DNA of 64,000 nucleotides from an uncultured Pelagibacteraceae bacterium. GTDB taxonomy: Bacteria > Pseudomonadota > Alphaproteobacteria > Pelagibacterales > Pelagibacteraceae. A model generated the notes under the pieces. The model ran no database searches. It saw nothing but the letters and a program-made list of their open reading frames with translations, and was not told the origin of the DNA. Numbering within the stretch: position 1 is the first letter of the stretch; every line of letters begins with the position of its first letter. This document shows positions 1 through 6,961 of the stretch, in pieces. Both the position numbers and the translations under genes were made by a program. The stretch lies in the NCBI GenBank assembly GCA_902576335.1, contig CACGVC010000001.1, forward strand, positions 62,001 to 126,000, given 5' to 3'.

Positions 1-407
1 TCATAGGATCAATAATTGGATTAGTGCTTGTTTACTTTGTTAGATTCTATTCACTTGCATACAATGGGATAAAGTCAGGGTATGAAAAAATTAATATTGC
101 AGTTGATGAAAGTGCGTACTTACTTGGTTACTCAAAAAGAAAAACATTTACGAATATTCACGTTCCTTTTTTGAGAAATTCTTTGTTATTCATTATTATT
201 TTAGTTTCACTTGAAATCATAAGAGAATTACCAATAACATTGATTTTAAGACCCTTTAATTTTGAAACTTTTGCGACAACTGCTTATATTTCTGCATCAG
301 AAGACTTACTTGAAGCTGCAGCTGTACCATCATTATTTTTAATTTTAATTGCATCCTTTTTTATTATAATTGCATCCAAATATATTTTGAGAGAAAACAA
401 TGAATAA
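1..407 (+). CDS. Iron(III)-type ABC transporter permease, C-terminal part
   Basis: The frame is open from the left edge, so the 5' part lies outside the window. About 135 residues remain. They carry the cytoplasmic EAA-type loop that contacts the ATPase (around DESAYLLGYSKRKTF) followed by hydrophobic membrane spans. The stop overlaps the start of the ATPase gene by 8 bases (407 versus 400), so the two are cotranscribed. Inner-membrane permease of an FbpB/SfuB-like ferric iron importer is inferred from the ATPase partner. Thiamine or other substrates of the same permease family are possible. Confidence 0.75.
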   Translation, partial: IGSIIGLVLVYFVRFYSLAYNGIKSGYEKINIAVDESAYLLGYSKRKTFTNIHVPFLRNSLLFIIILVSLEIIRELPITLILRPFNFETFATTAYISASEDLLEAAAVPSLFLILIASFFIIIASKYILRENNE

Positions 408-1458
408 TTTCTTTGAGGTAAAAAATGTTGACTTTGTTGCTGGAGGTAAAACAAAAGTAAGAAACATGTCTTTTGCAATTGAAAATGAGGGTGATGTTAT
501 ATGTCTACTTGGTCCCTCGGGAATAGGCAAAACAACTATATTAAGGACAATTGCTGGGTTACAAAAGATTAAAAATGGATCTATTGAGCTTAAAGGTAAA
601 ACAATATCCTCTAGTGATGTGAATGTTGAGCCTGAGGATAGAAATATTTCTTTAGCTTTCCAAGAGAATAGTTTGTTTCCACATTATACAGTAGAAAAAA
701 ATATTTTATTGGGTTTAGAAAAAAATAAAGGAAAAAAAGAAAAGCAAATTGATTTAAAGGAAATTTTAGATTTATTAGATCTTTCTAATATATTAAAACA
801 GTACCCTCACCAAATTAGTGCTGGCGAGGCCCAGAGAACATCTTTAGCAAGAACTTTGCTTACTCAACCTGATCTACTATTGCTTGATGAACCTTTGTCT
901 AATGTTGATCAAAGTTTTAAAGAGGAAATTCAAATTAGGTTAAAAAAAATTCTAAAAACTTTAAAAATCTCAACAATAATTGTGACTCATGATTCCTACG
1001 AGGCTTTTTATTTAGGCTCAAAATGTGGAATTATTTTTGATCAAGAACTTAGACAGTTTGATGACCCTTACAAACTGTATCACCTTCCAAATTCAACAGA
1101 AGTGGTGAATTTTTTAAATAGAGGAGTCTTGATACCAGCAGAAGTAACAAGCCCCAAAAGTTTAGAAAATAAAGACCTTGGGACTATTACAGGAAATTTT
1201 GTCAAACCTTTTCCAATTGGTTCAAATGTTCAGTTATTAGTTCAACCAGAAGACTTGCATCATGATGATCAAAGTAATTTAAAATTAGAAGTTGTTGATA
1301 GAAAATTTAGAGGAACAAACTTTATTTATACTTTAAAGACACCCAGCAATAGATTAATTCCGGTATTTGTTCACTCTCATCATATTCATCAACATGAAGT
1401 TAGTGAAAAATTTGGGATTAAAAGACCAATTCATATTGATCATATAGTTTGCTTCTAA
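400..1458 (+). CDS. fbpC: ABC transporter ATP-binding protein, FbpC-like
   Basis: This 352-residue ATPase should energise uptake through the preceding permease. Walker A is GPSGIGKTT, the Q-loop QENSLFPHYT, Walker B LLLLDEPLSNVD and the switch histidine is in IVTHDSYEA. The C-terminal ~120 residues form the TOBE-like regulatory extension usual in iron/maltose-type importers. The ABC signature is unusual, ISAGEAQR in place of LSGGQQQR. Length is typical for FbpC. Iron specificity is inferred from overall similarity and could be wrong; the ABC ATPase assignment is firm. Confidence 0.8.
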   Translation: MNNFFEVKNVDFVAGGKTKVRNMSFAIENEGDVICLLGPSGIGKTTILRTIAGLQKIKNGSIELKGKTISSSDVNVEPEDRNISLAFQENSLFPHYTVEKNILLGLEKNKGKKEKQIDLKEILDLLDLSNILKQYPHQISAGEAQRTSLARTLLTQPDLLLLDEPLSNVDQSFKEEIQIRLKKILKTLKISTIIVTHDSYEAFYLGSKCGIIFDQELRQFDDPYKLYHLPNSTEVVNFLNRGVLIPAEVTSPKSLENKDLGTITGNFVKPFPIGSNVQLLVQPEDLHHDDQSNLKLEVVDRKFRGTNFIYTLKTPSNRLIPVFVHSHHIHQHEVSEKFGIKRPIHIDHIVCF

Positions 1459-1476
1459 TAAAAACCTTTTAGAAAA

Positions 1477-2169
1477 ATGAAAAGTAACTTAAAAGTTTTT
1501 TTAAAGGGAATTATTGATGTAAGCCCACTGATGATACCGGTTGTTCCCTTTGGTTTAATTTTTGGAGTTCTTGCTATTGATGTTGGATTTACTCCAATTG
1601 AAACAATGGCAATGTCTTTAATTATTTTTGGTGGCGCTTCTCAGATAGTTTTATTGCAATTATTTTCTGGTGGTGCATCTTCTTTAGTAATAATTAGCTC
1701 AGTCGGTGCAGTGAATTCCAGACATTTACTTTACGGAGCTGTCGTATCAGAGCATTTGTCAGATTTGAAGTTGATTTGGAAGATTATTATATCCTATTTT
1801 TTAATCGATCAGGCATTTGCAATTTCAAATGAATATTTAAAAAAGAATAAGGACCATAATAGATACTTTCACTTGATAGGTGGAGGAGCTACTTGTTGGG
1901 TAATTTGGCAATCGACCACATTTTTAGGAATTATACTTGGAGCAGCAATTCCAGAAAAACTTGGACTAAGTTTTGCAGTTCCTTTAACATTTTTAGCTTT
2001 ATTGGTTAATGACTTTAGAAAATTTATAAATGTGATTGTAATAATTATTTCAGGTTTGGTAGCGACTTTGGGATATAATTATATTCCTTTTAAAGCTTAC
2101 GTTATTGTTGCAGCTCTAGCAGGATTATTCACTGCAATGATATTAACAAGGAAAAATAAAAAAGCATGA
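1477..2169 (+). CDS. azlC: AzlC family branched-chain amino acid exporter, large subunit
   Basis: A 230-residue inner-membrane protein with AzlC hallmarks near the N-terminus: a PFGLIFG motif, then the conserved FGGASQIVLLQLF stretch. It overlaps the next gene, azlD, by 4 bases, the classic two-gene exporter arrangement. AzlCD systems export branched-chain amino acids and some analogues. It starts 18 bases after the iron ATPase stop, so it may be read from the same transcript, although the functions are unrelated. Confidence 0.85.
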   Translation: MKSNLKVFLKGIIDVSPLMIPVVPFGLIFGVLAIDVGFTPIETMAMSLIIFGGASQIVLLQLFSGGASSLVIISSVGAVNSRHLLYGAVVSEHLSDLKLIWKIIISYFLIDQAFAISNEYLKKNKDHNRYFHLIGGGATCWVIWQSTTFLGIILGAAIPEKLGLSFAVPLTFLALLVNDFRKFINVIVIIISGLVATLGYNYIPFKAYVIVAALAGLFTAMILTRKNKKA

Positions 2170-2480
2170 GCAACTGGGCATTAATTTTATATTGTGGATT
2201 GATTACTTATTTAACAAGGTTTTCTATGATAGCTTTAATTAAAAAGGAAATGTTCAATGATAGAATTAGAGAGATATTATCATTTGTGCCATCTGCAATA
2301 TTTCCTGCAATAATCTTTCCAGCTATTTTCATTAATGACAAAGGATTAATTGATATAGATGATAATCCAAAGATATTGGCCGCAATAATTGCAATGTTTA
2401 TTGGTATTTTCTCCAGAAGTATAATTGCGACAATATTTTCAGGATTAGCATCTTATTGGTTTTTAATATTTGTTGTATAA
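2166..2480 (+). CDS. azlD: AzlD family transporter small subunit
   Basis: A 104-residue protein with about four hydrophobic segments and the AzlD-type N-terminus (LITYLTRFSMIAL) and central FVPSAIFPAIIFPA. Partner of AzlC, with translational coupling through an ATGA overlap. It should form the inner-membrane exporter with AzlC. Length and order match the family. Confidence 0.85.
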   Translation: MSNWALILYCGLITYLTRFSMIALIKKEMFNDRIREILSFVPSAIFPAIIFPAIFINDKGLIDIDDNPKILAAIIAMFIGIFSRSIIATIFSGLASYWFLIFVV

Positions 2481-2486
2481 ACAATT

Positions 2487-2855
2487 ATGAAAAAGTTTTT
2501 AATCTTCTGTTTTCTTTTATTAGCATTCAATGTTAATGCCATGGAAAAGGAAACAACTTTTAAAAAAGAATTATTTAATAAAGCACAATCTGAGGGCAAG
2601 GTTGTAGTAGTGAGCTCTTGGATTAAGTATTGTCCTTCTTGCGCAAGTCAAATGAAAGTTTTGCAAAAAGCAAAAAATGATTTTGATAATATTGAATATT
2701 TTGCATTTGATGTAACAAATAGAGAAATTTCTGACATGTTTAATGTGCAATATCAAACAACTCTTCTGATTTTCAAAAATAATAAAGAAGTTTATAGAAG
2801 TATTGGAGAAATTAAAAAAGAAGCAATTTACAAAGCTCTTAAATCCTCAATTTAA
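2487..2855 (+). CDS. Periplasmic thioredoxin-family protein
   Basis: A Sec signal peptide (residues 1-18, MKKFLIFCFLLLAFNVNA) precedes a compact thioredoxin-like domain with the redox motif CPSC in SSWIKYCPSCASQM. This is a thiol-disulfide protein of the periplasm; the CPSC pair differs from the usual CGPC. It starts 6 bases after azlD and ends one base before the convergent persulfide dioxygenase gene. Its substrate is unknown. Roles in cytochrome c maturation or copper/thiol homeostasis are possible, the latter suggested by the nearby cupredoxin. Confidence 0.75.
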   Translation: MKKFLIFCFLLLAFNVNAMEKETTFKKELFNKAQSEGKVVVVSSWIKYCPSCASQMKVLQKAKNDFDNIEYFAFDVTNREISDMFNVQYQTTLLIFKNNKEVYRSIGEIKKEAIYKALKSSI

Positions 2856-2856
2856 T

Positions 2857-3537
2857 TTAAGCACCCAGTTTAATATTTCTTGAAACATTTGCCTCAAGTT
2901 GATCTGGTTTTTTTAGACCTAAATTATTCATGATTTCGATATACTGATCTTTGCTATCAACTTGTAATCTAGGGTTATTTTTTCTTTCTTTTCCAATTGT
3001 GCTAAATTTTTCACCTTTATAGTCATGAGCGGGGTAAAGAAGAGTTTCATCTGGTAATTTTAGGAGTTTATTAAATATGGAGTTATAAGAGTCTATAGCA
3101 TTTCCATTTTGAAAATCTGTTCTACCTGTCCCATTTATCAACAAAGTGTCACCAGAAAATAGATAGTTATCCATCAGAAAACTATAGCTATCTGAAGTAT
3201 GTCCAGGTGTATACATAGCTCTTAATTTGATGTTATCTAAATTAATATACTCATCATCTTTAACTCTGATTTCAACCGTATCAGCCGGAGTATGATCGCC
3301 CATTATTCTAGAGCATTTTGTAATGTCTTTCAATTTTGAGGCACCAGTTACGTGATCCGCATGTATATGAGTATCAATAACTTTGACAAGTTTTAAATTA
3401 AGCTCTTTTAATAAATTTACATATTTATTTACATTTTCTATTACAGGATCAATAATTAAAGCCTCTCTACCTTGCCCAGAAGAAATAAGATATGTGTATG
3501 TTGATGATCTATTGTCGAATAATTGTTTAAAAATCAT
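2857..3537 (-). CDS. Persulfide dioxygenase-like MBL-fold hydrolase
   Basis: A 226-residue metallo-beta-lactamase-fold protein with the metal motif THIHADHVTGA near the N-terminus and a C-terminal YPAHDYKG followed by STIGKERKNNPRL, the pattern seen in ETHE1/sulfur dioxygenases. Such enzymes oxidise glutathione persulfide to sulfite at a mononuclear iron. No rhodanese domain is fused. Divergent from the cupredoxin gene, with a perfect 10-base palindrome between them. A glyoxalase II-type function is the alternative, but the C-terminal motif favours persulfide dioxygenase. Confidence 0.8.
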   Translation of the reverse strand: MIFKQLFDNRSSTYTYLISSGQGREALIIDPVIENVNKYVNLLKELNLKLVKVIDTHIHADHVTGASKLKDITKCSRIMGDHTPADTVEIRVKDDEYINLDNIKLRAMYTPGHTSDSYSFLMDNYLFSGDTLLINGTGRTDFQNGNAIDSYNSIFNKLLKLPDETLLYPAHDYKGEKFSTIGKERKNNPRLQVDSKDQYIEIMNNLGLKKPDQLEANVSRNIKLGA

Positions 3538-3551
3538 TAATTTACATTATC

Positions 3552-3561
3552 ATACATGTAT
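3552..3561. promoter_or_regulatory. Palindrome in divergent promoter region
   Basis: ATACATGTAT is a perfect 10-base palindrome between the divergent persulfide dioxygenase and cupredoxin genes. It could be a regulator site acting on either or both. No matching regulator gene is adjacent, so this is only a positional inference. Confidence 0.25.
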
Positions 3562-3607
3562 AATTTGACCCATTGTTAAAATTGTGAAAATTAATATTTA
3601 TTCAACT

Positions 3608-4111
3608 ATGAAACAGATCATAACATTATTCATTTTAGTACTTTATTGCTTACCATCTTTTGCTGACAAAAATATGAAAATTGGTTCGAAAGGAAAAGAA
3701 GATGATATTAACCGAATCATAAAAGTAAAGATGTATGATAATTATTATGAACCTAGTTCTTTTCAAATTAAAGCAGGTGAAACAATAAAGTTCGAAGTTG
3801 AAAATGTGGGTGAGTTAGTCCACGAATTTAATATAGCAAATAAAATGATGCACATGAAGCATCAGCCTGAAATGGAAAAAATGGTTGAAAATGAAATACT
3901 TTTAGCTGATTCAATTGATAAAGAGAAAATGAAAAAAATGGCAAAAATGGATAAAGCCATGGGTCATTCACATAGCAATAGTGTTTTGTTAGCACCAAAA
4001 GAAAAGAAAGATATCATTTGGAAATTTGATAATGCTGTAAATATTGAAATTGCATGCAACGTGCCAGGTCATTATCAAGTTGGAATGATTGCTAAAGTTG
4101 ATATAAACTAA
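3608..4111 (+). CDS. Secreted cupredoxin-domain copper-binding protein
   Basis: The ORF track starts at a GTG (3584), but the ATG at 3608 gives a clean signal peptide (MKQIITLFILVLYCLPSFA) and is preferred. The mature protein is a single cupredoxin-like domain: a first histidine in LVHEFNIANK, a Met/His-rich insertion (MMHMKHQPEMEKM, then MGHSHSNS) and a terminal ligand loop CNVPGHYQVGM containing Cys, His and Met. It probably binds copper in the periplasm for electron transfer or copper handling. The Met/His-rich insert suggests additional Cu(I) binding. A DUF4396 gene follows 4 bases later. Confidence 0.75.
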   Translation: MKQIITLFILVLYCLPSFADKNMKIGSKGKEDDINRIIKVKMYDNYYEPSSFQIKAGETIKFEVENVGELVHEFNIANKMMHMKHQPEMEKMVENEILLADSIDKEKMKKMAKMDKAMGHSHSNSVLLAPKEKKDIIWKFDNAVNIEIACNVPGHYQVGMIAKVDIN

Positions 4112-4115
4112 TTCA

Positions 4116-4562
4116 ATGGACAATGCAGTCAAAGCCAATTTTAATTGGTCGTGTAAACATACATGGAAAAGAAGTGCTAAAAACACTGGTTGGTGTTTAT
4201 TGGGTTGTGCAATTGGTGATTTTGGTACTATTTTATTTTTTCAACTAACTAAGATTCCATTCCCAGTTATGGGAATAATGACTTTAGCTATCATCAACGG
4301 ACTAATTACAAGTATTATTTTAGAGACAATAATCTTAATGCGACAAAGTTTTGATTTTTCTAAAGCATTAAAAACAGCAATGGGAATGAGTTTTATATCA
4401 ATGATAAGTATGGAGATCATGATGAATTTGACTGATTACTTTTTAACAGGTGGCGCAATTCTTACTTGGTGGGTAGTTCCAATTATGCTCTTAGTTGGGT
4501 TCTTAACACCTTGGCCTTATAATTATTGGAGACTAAAAAAATTTAGTATTGCGTGTCATTAA
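4116..4562 (+). CDS. DUF4396 family membrane protein
   Basis: A 148-residue protein with about four membrane spans. It opens with a Trp/Lys-rich segment before CLLGCAIGDFG and ends in a YWRLKKFSIACH tail, which I associate with DUF4396. Repeated Met residues (SMISMEIMMN) and the adjacent cupredoxin gene suggest metal handling, but no function is established for the family. It overlaps the next gene by 10 bases. Confidence 0.6.
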   Translation: MDNAVKANFNWSCKHTWKRSAKNTGWCLLGCAIGDFGTILFFQLTKIPFPVMGIMTLAIINGLITSIILETIILMRQSFDFSKALKTAMGMSFISMISMEIMMNLTDYFLTGGAILTWWVVPIMLLVGFLTPWPYNYWRLKKFSIACH

Positions 4563-5260
4563 AAAATTGGGACAACAAAACTTGGCTTTCATCATCGTCT
4601 TATATTAAATCATTTAATAATTTTTTATTAAAACAAGTTAAATTAAATAAAAACAGTCAGATTTTAGATATTGGTTGTGGTAGGGGTAAGATACTAGGAA
4701 GCTTGTCATCAAAGTTAAGCTTAAAGAGAAAATCTATAGGTATAGATATAGAAAATCACAATGATAGGGATAAAAGAATAATTTTTAAAAAAATTGATGC
4801 ACTTAAATTTTTAAAAAAGAATAAAAAAACATTTGATCTAATTTTAGTAAAACAAACTATTCATCTTTTTAAAATTAAAGATATTAAGACTATACTTAAA
4901 TTGTCGAAAACATTGTTAAATCCAAACGGTAAAATTATTATTTTTACTCTGGATCCCATTAATAACGAAATTCCAACATTTTCGATTATGAAAAAAAAGC
5001 TTAAAAAAGCGTTAATAAGAGACAAGAAAATTATTAAATCAATTTCATACTCATTCAAAGGAAAAATCGTTAGAGGGTTTAGTTATAAAGTTAAAATTTC
5101 AAAGAAAAAATATATGGAAATGGTAAATAGCAAATATATATCGGTGTTGTTAGGGATGAGCCATAAGCTAATATCTAGTGGTTTAAATGAAATAAAGAAA
5201 AAGTATAAAAAACAAATATCTTTTCAAGATAAATTGATTTGTCTAGTTTTGAATAGATAA
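4553..5260 (+). CDS. Class I SAM-dependent methyltransferase
   Basis: A 235-residue protein starting at GTG inside the preceding gene. SAM-binding motif I is ILDIGCGRGKILG (around residues 38-50), followed by an acidic IGIDIE strand and the post-motif FDLILVKQTIHLF. The C-terminal half is Lys-rich. The acceptor is unknown. Coupling to the cupredoxin/DUF4396 genes suggests one transcript rather than shared chemistry. Confidence 0.75.
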   Translation: MSLKNWDNKTWLSSSSYIKSFNNFLLKQVKLNKNSQILDIGCGRGKILGSLSSKLSLKRKSIGIDIENHNDRDKRIIFKKIDALKFLKKNKKTFDLILVKQTIHLFKIKDIKTILKLSKTLLNPNGKIIIFTLDPINNEIPTFSIMKKKLKKALIRDKKIIKSISYSFKGKIVRGFSYKVKISKKKYMEMVNSKYISVLLGMSHKLISSGLNEIKKKYKKQISFQDKLICLVLNR

Positions 5261-5265
5261 ATTAA

Positions 5266-5320
5266 CAAAAAAATTTAGGGGTTTGCTCTCTAGTTAATTA
5301 ACCAAAAGAGCAGCCCCTAA
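5266..5320 (-). terminator. Rho-independent terminator of the minus-strand small RNA
   Basis: On the minus strand TTAGGGG-c-TGCTCT pairs with AGAGCA-aa-CCCCTAA, followed directly by a run of seven T. The T-run lies only on the minus-strand exit side, which fixes the orientation. It may also slow plus-strand transcription leaving the methyltransferase gene. Confidence 0.65.
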
Positions 5321-5397
5321 TTTGCCGTTCTGGCATTTAAGTCCGAATGGACTTTATATTTTTTATTTACGTTTTTATGAAGTACGAAAATACCCAG

Positions 5398-5424
5398 CTA
5401 AGTATCAGGTGGTGTTTGATTCAT
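5398..5424 (-). CDS. Eight-codon ORF with strong ribosome binding site
   Basis: ATG AAT CAA ACA CCA CCT GAT ACT TAG (MNQTPPDT) follows AAGGAGGT with 8 bases between the AGGAGG core and the ATG, one of the best ribosome binding sites in the window. The frame continues for 26 sense codons after the amber stop to a second TAG. The ACCACC within the ORF could pair with the GGAGGT. Possible leader or regulatory peptide; too short to judge coding by composition. Confidence 0.35.
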   Translation of the reverse strand: MNQTPPDT

Positions 5425-5445
5425 TAAAGCTACCTCCTTAATTAA

Positions 5446-5474
5446 AGATTAAATTTTGATCAGGTTGTATTCAA
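5446..5474 (-). promoter_or_regulatory. Putative promoter for the minus-strand small RNA
   Basis: On the minus strand a TTGAAT box is separated by 17 bases from a TAATCT box. The predicted start falls just before the aaggaggt ribosome binding site. The -10 match is modest. The -35-like box overlaps one arm of the 13-base inverted repeat, so binding there would block it. Confidence 0.3.
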
Positions 5475-5520
5475 TAAATTTATTTAAATTTTCTGAAAAT
5501 ATATTTCTTGAATACAACCT
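5462..5520. repeat. 13-base perfect inverted repeat
   Basis: AGGTTGTATTCAA at 5462-5474 and its exact complement TTGAATACAACCT at 5508-5520 are separated by 33 bases of AT-rich sequence. It could be a looped operator or a 5' stem of a longer transcript. A related TTGTATT palindrome occurs at 6934-6953. Confidence 0.55.
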
Positions 5521-5614
5521 AGGTATTTAATAATATTCCGGCATCTAAAATAATTTCACTTATTAATAGAAAATTTTTATTTGCATAAATATTGAGAATA
5601 GTTAAAATTTTAAT

Positions 5615-5794
5615 GTGAAATATATTAATGGAATAGTAAAATTATTCTTAAGTTTATTAGTCTCTACCATAATTATTTATGCAATCAATATAGTTGCTGG
5701 ATTTGCTGGAGCGGATTATTCTTTCACCCATGGTGAAACTTTTGTCATTTGGATATTAATGGCAATATTAGTGAATAATTGTTTTAATAAATAA
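5615..5794 (+). CDS. Small single-gene membrane protein, too short for the ORF track
   Basis: A GTG-initiated frame of 59 codons ends at TAA 5792-5794, one base before the convergent dioxygenase stop. The product has a Lys-containing start, a hydrophobic span (IVKLFLSLLVSTIIIYAI), a polar loop GADYSFTHGET and a second span (FVIWILMAILV). Composition and the two-helix layout look like a real small inner-membrane protein. No ribosome binding site is evident and the function is unknown. Confidence 0.5.
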   Translation: MKYINGIVKLFLSLLVSTIIIYAINIVAGFAGADYSFTHGETFVIWILMAILVNNCFNK

Positions 5795-5795
5795 T

Positions 5796-6896
5796 TTATA
5801 TATTAAATTTTCTTTTTAGATGCTTAATTTTTCCTTCAGTACTATCATAATCTATATAACAACCTTGAAGAAATCTATTACCCTCATTAGCATTAAAGGA
5901 TGTCCTTCCATGAAGAAGTCGATAATTATCCATCATTAATAGATCTCCGGGAAGAAGTTTAAATTCAATTCTATATTTGCTCGAATTATACAATTCAGAA
6001 ATTTTATTTCTTGCCTTATAGTAAACATCTAATTTGTTTTTATCAATTAATGGAACAAAATCTAACCTTGGGCTAAATCTAACTTGTTTAAAATTCTTAT
6101 TTTCATCTAATTCAATCATCTCAGCCCAATTCTCTAGTATTACATCCTTATCTATAAATTGGTATTTTACCTTCACCTCAGTTAAAATTTTATAATATTC
6201 AGGATATTTTTCTTTTAATTCCTCTGTAACTGTAAAGCCATCTACCAAAGTAGAATGTCCACCTTCAACTGCATTTTCAATGCAATGTAATATTTGAATA
6301 CATGGAACAGGATTTCTATAAGGATTATCAGTATGAGGTGCTAAAGGCAAAGATGTATAAGCTAAATCATTAGGATTGGGTTTTGATTTTACATTAAAGA
6401 ATTCACCAAAATTTGTTCTCCTTATACTACCTATAGAATTTGCGAATTTTACTAAGAAATTGTTTTCTGTCGGCACATTTTTGAAAATAATGAAACCATA
6501 TTTATAGAAACTTATTAAAGCTTCATACATTATTTTTTCTTCAAATATATTTTCACTGAACTGAAAATTATTCAGATTTTTTAAAGAAGAGTCCCACTTA
6601 GTTTTTTTGATAAATTTTATATCATTAATACCAGAATATTCTTCAAAGATACTTTGAATTGATATTTTTGTTTCAACTCCATCATTAAATGAAATCTCTA
6701 AAAATTTGTCAGTTAAATTAACTTTATTAATTTCAATATTTTGATTGAGCGTTGTTGGATCAAATAATCTTTGCTTGGTACCTTTATCAACAAAATCTAC
6801 GCCGTTCACTCTTTCTCTCAACCAGAATGGGTGTATTTCTTTTTTTAATCCTTGATTTTCAAAAAAAACTTTATTATCTGAAAGTTCAATTTTCAT
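5796..6896 (-). CDS. Gamma-butyrobetaine hydroxylase-like Fe(II)/2OG dioxygenase
   Basis: 366 residues in two parts. The N-terminal ~85-residue DUF971/GBBH-like domain (IHPFWLRERVNG) is followed by a TauD-type catalytic domain. The iron ligands are visible as HTD in LAPHTDNPYRNP and the distal histidine in RLLHGRTSF, whose Arg would bind 2-oxoglutarate. These enzymes hydroxylate gamma-butyrobetaine or trimethyllysine. In a marine bacterium the likely role is entry of carnitine-type quaternary amines into catabolism. The N-terminal domain separates it from plain taurine dioxygenase. Transcribed alone, divergent from the next gene. Confidence 0.75.
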   Translation of the reverse strand: MKIELSDNKVFFENQGLKKEIHPFWLRERVNGVDFVDKGTKQRLFDPTTLNQNIEINKVNLTDKFLEISFNDGVETKISIQSIFEEYSGINDIKFIKKTKWDSSLKNLNNFQFSENIFEEKIMYEALISFYKYGFIIFKNVPTENNFLVKFANSIGSIRRTNFGEFFNVKSKPNPNDLAYTSLPLAPHTDNPYRNPVPCIQILHCIENAVEGGHSTLVDGFTVTEELKEKYPEYYKILTEVKVKYQFIDKDVILENWAEMIELDENKNFKQVRFSPRLDFVPLIDKNKLDVYYKARNKISELYNSSKYRIEFKLLPGDLLMMDNYRLLHGRTSFNANEGNRFLQGCYIDYDSTEGKIKHLKRKFNI

Positions 6897-6933
6897 AATG
6901 ATTCTTATGATTATTTAAAATTTTACTTTAATC

Positions 6934-6953
6934 AATACAAATTAGATTGTATT
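6934..6953. promoter_or_regulatory. Inverted repeat between divergent genes
   Basis: AATACAA-attaga-TTGTATT, a perfect 7-base inverted repeat with a 6-base spacer, lies between the dioxygenase and the inositol monophosphatase-family gene. It is a plausible regulator site; the regulator is unknown. Confidence 0.3.
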
Positions 6954-6961
6954 AGTCTCTT

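Larger units (their letters stand above)
5266..5445 (-). ncRNA. Candidate small structured RNA with tiny ORF
   Basis: Three successive perfect or near-perfect stems lie on the minus strand: AAGTCC-attc-GGACTT, TGCC-agaac-GGCA, and the long terminator stem. They stand out as GC-richer islands in an AT-rich gap. The 5' end is placed just before a taaggaggta Shine-Dalgarno, downstream of promoter-like boxes. No downstream minus-strand gene exists (the neighbour is on the plus strand), so the transcript appears to be free-standing. I do not recognise the RNA family. The 5' boundary is uncertain. Confidence 0.4.
5261..5614. other. Structured intergenic region
   Basis: About 350 bases without a plus-strand gene. 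Read on the minus strand it holds, in order, a 13-base inverted repeat, promoter-like boxes, a strong Shine-Dalgarno with an 8-codon ORF, two small hairpins and a GC-rich hairpin with a T-run. The individual elements are listed separately. Confidence 0.6.

Noticed and set aside
5266-5320. Plus-strand terminator for the methyltransferase gene
   Set aside because: The hairpin's T-run is on the minus-strand exit; on the plus strand it is followed by TTTGCC, which is a poor terminator.
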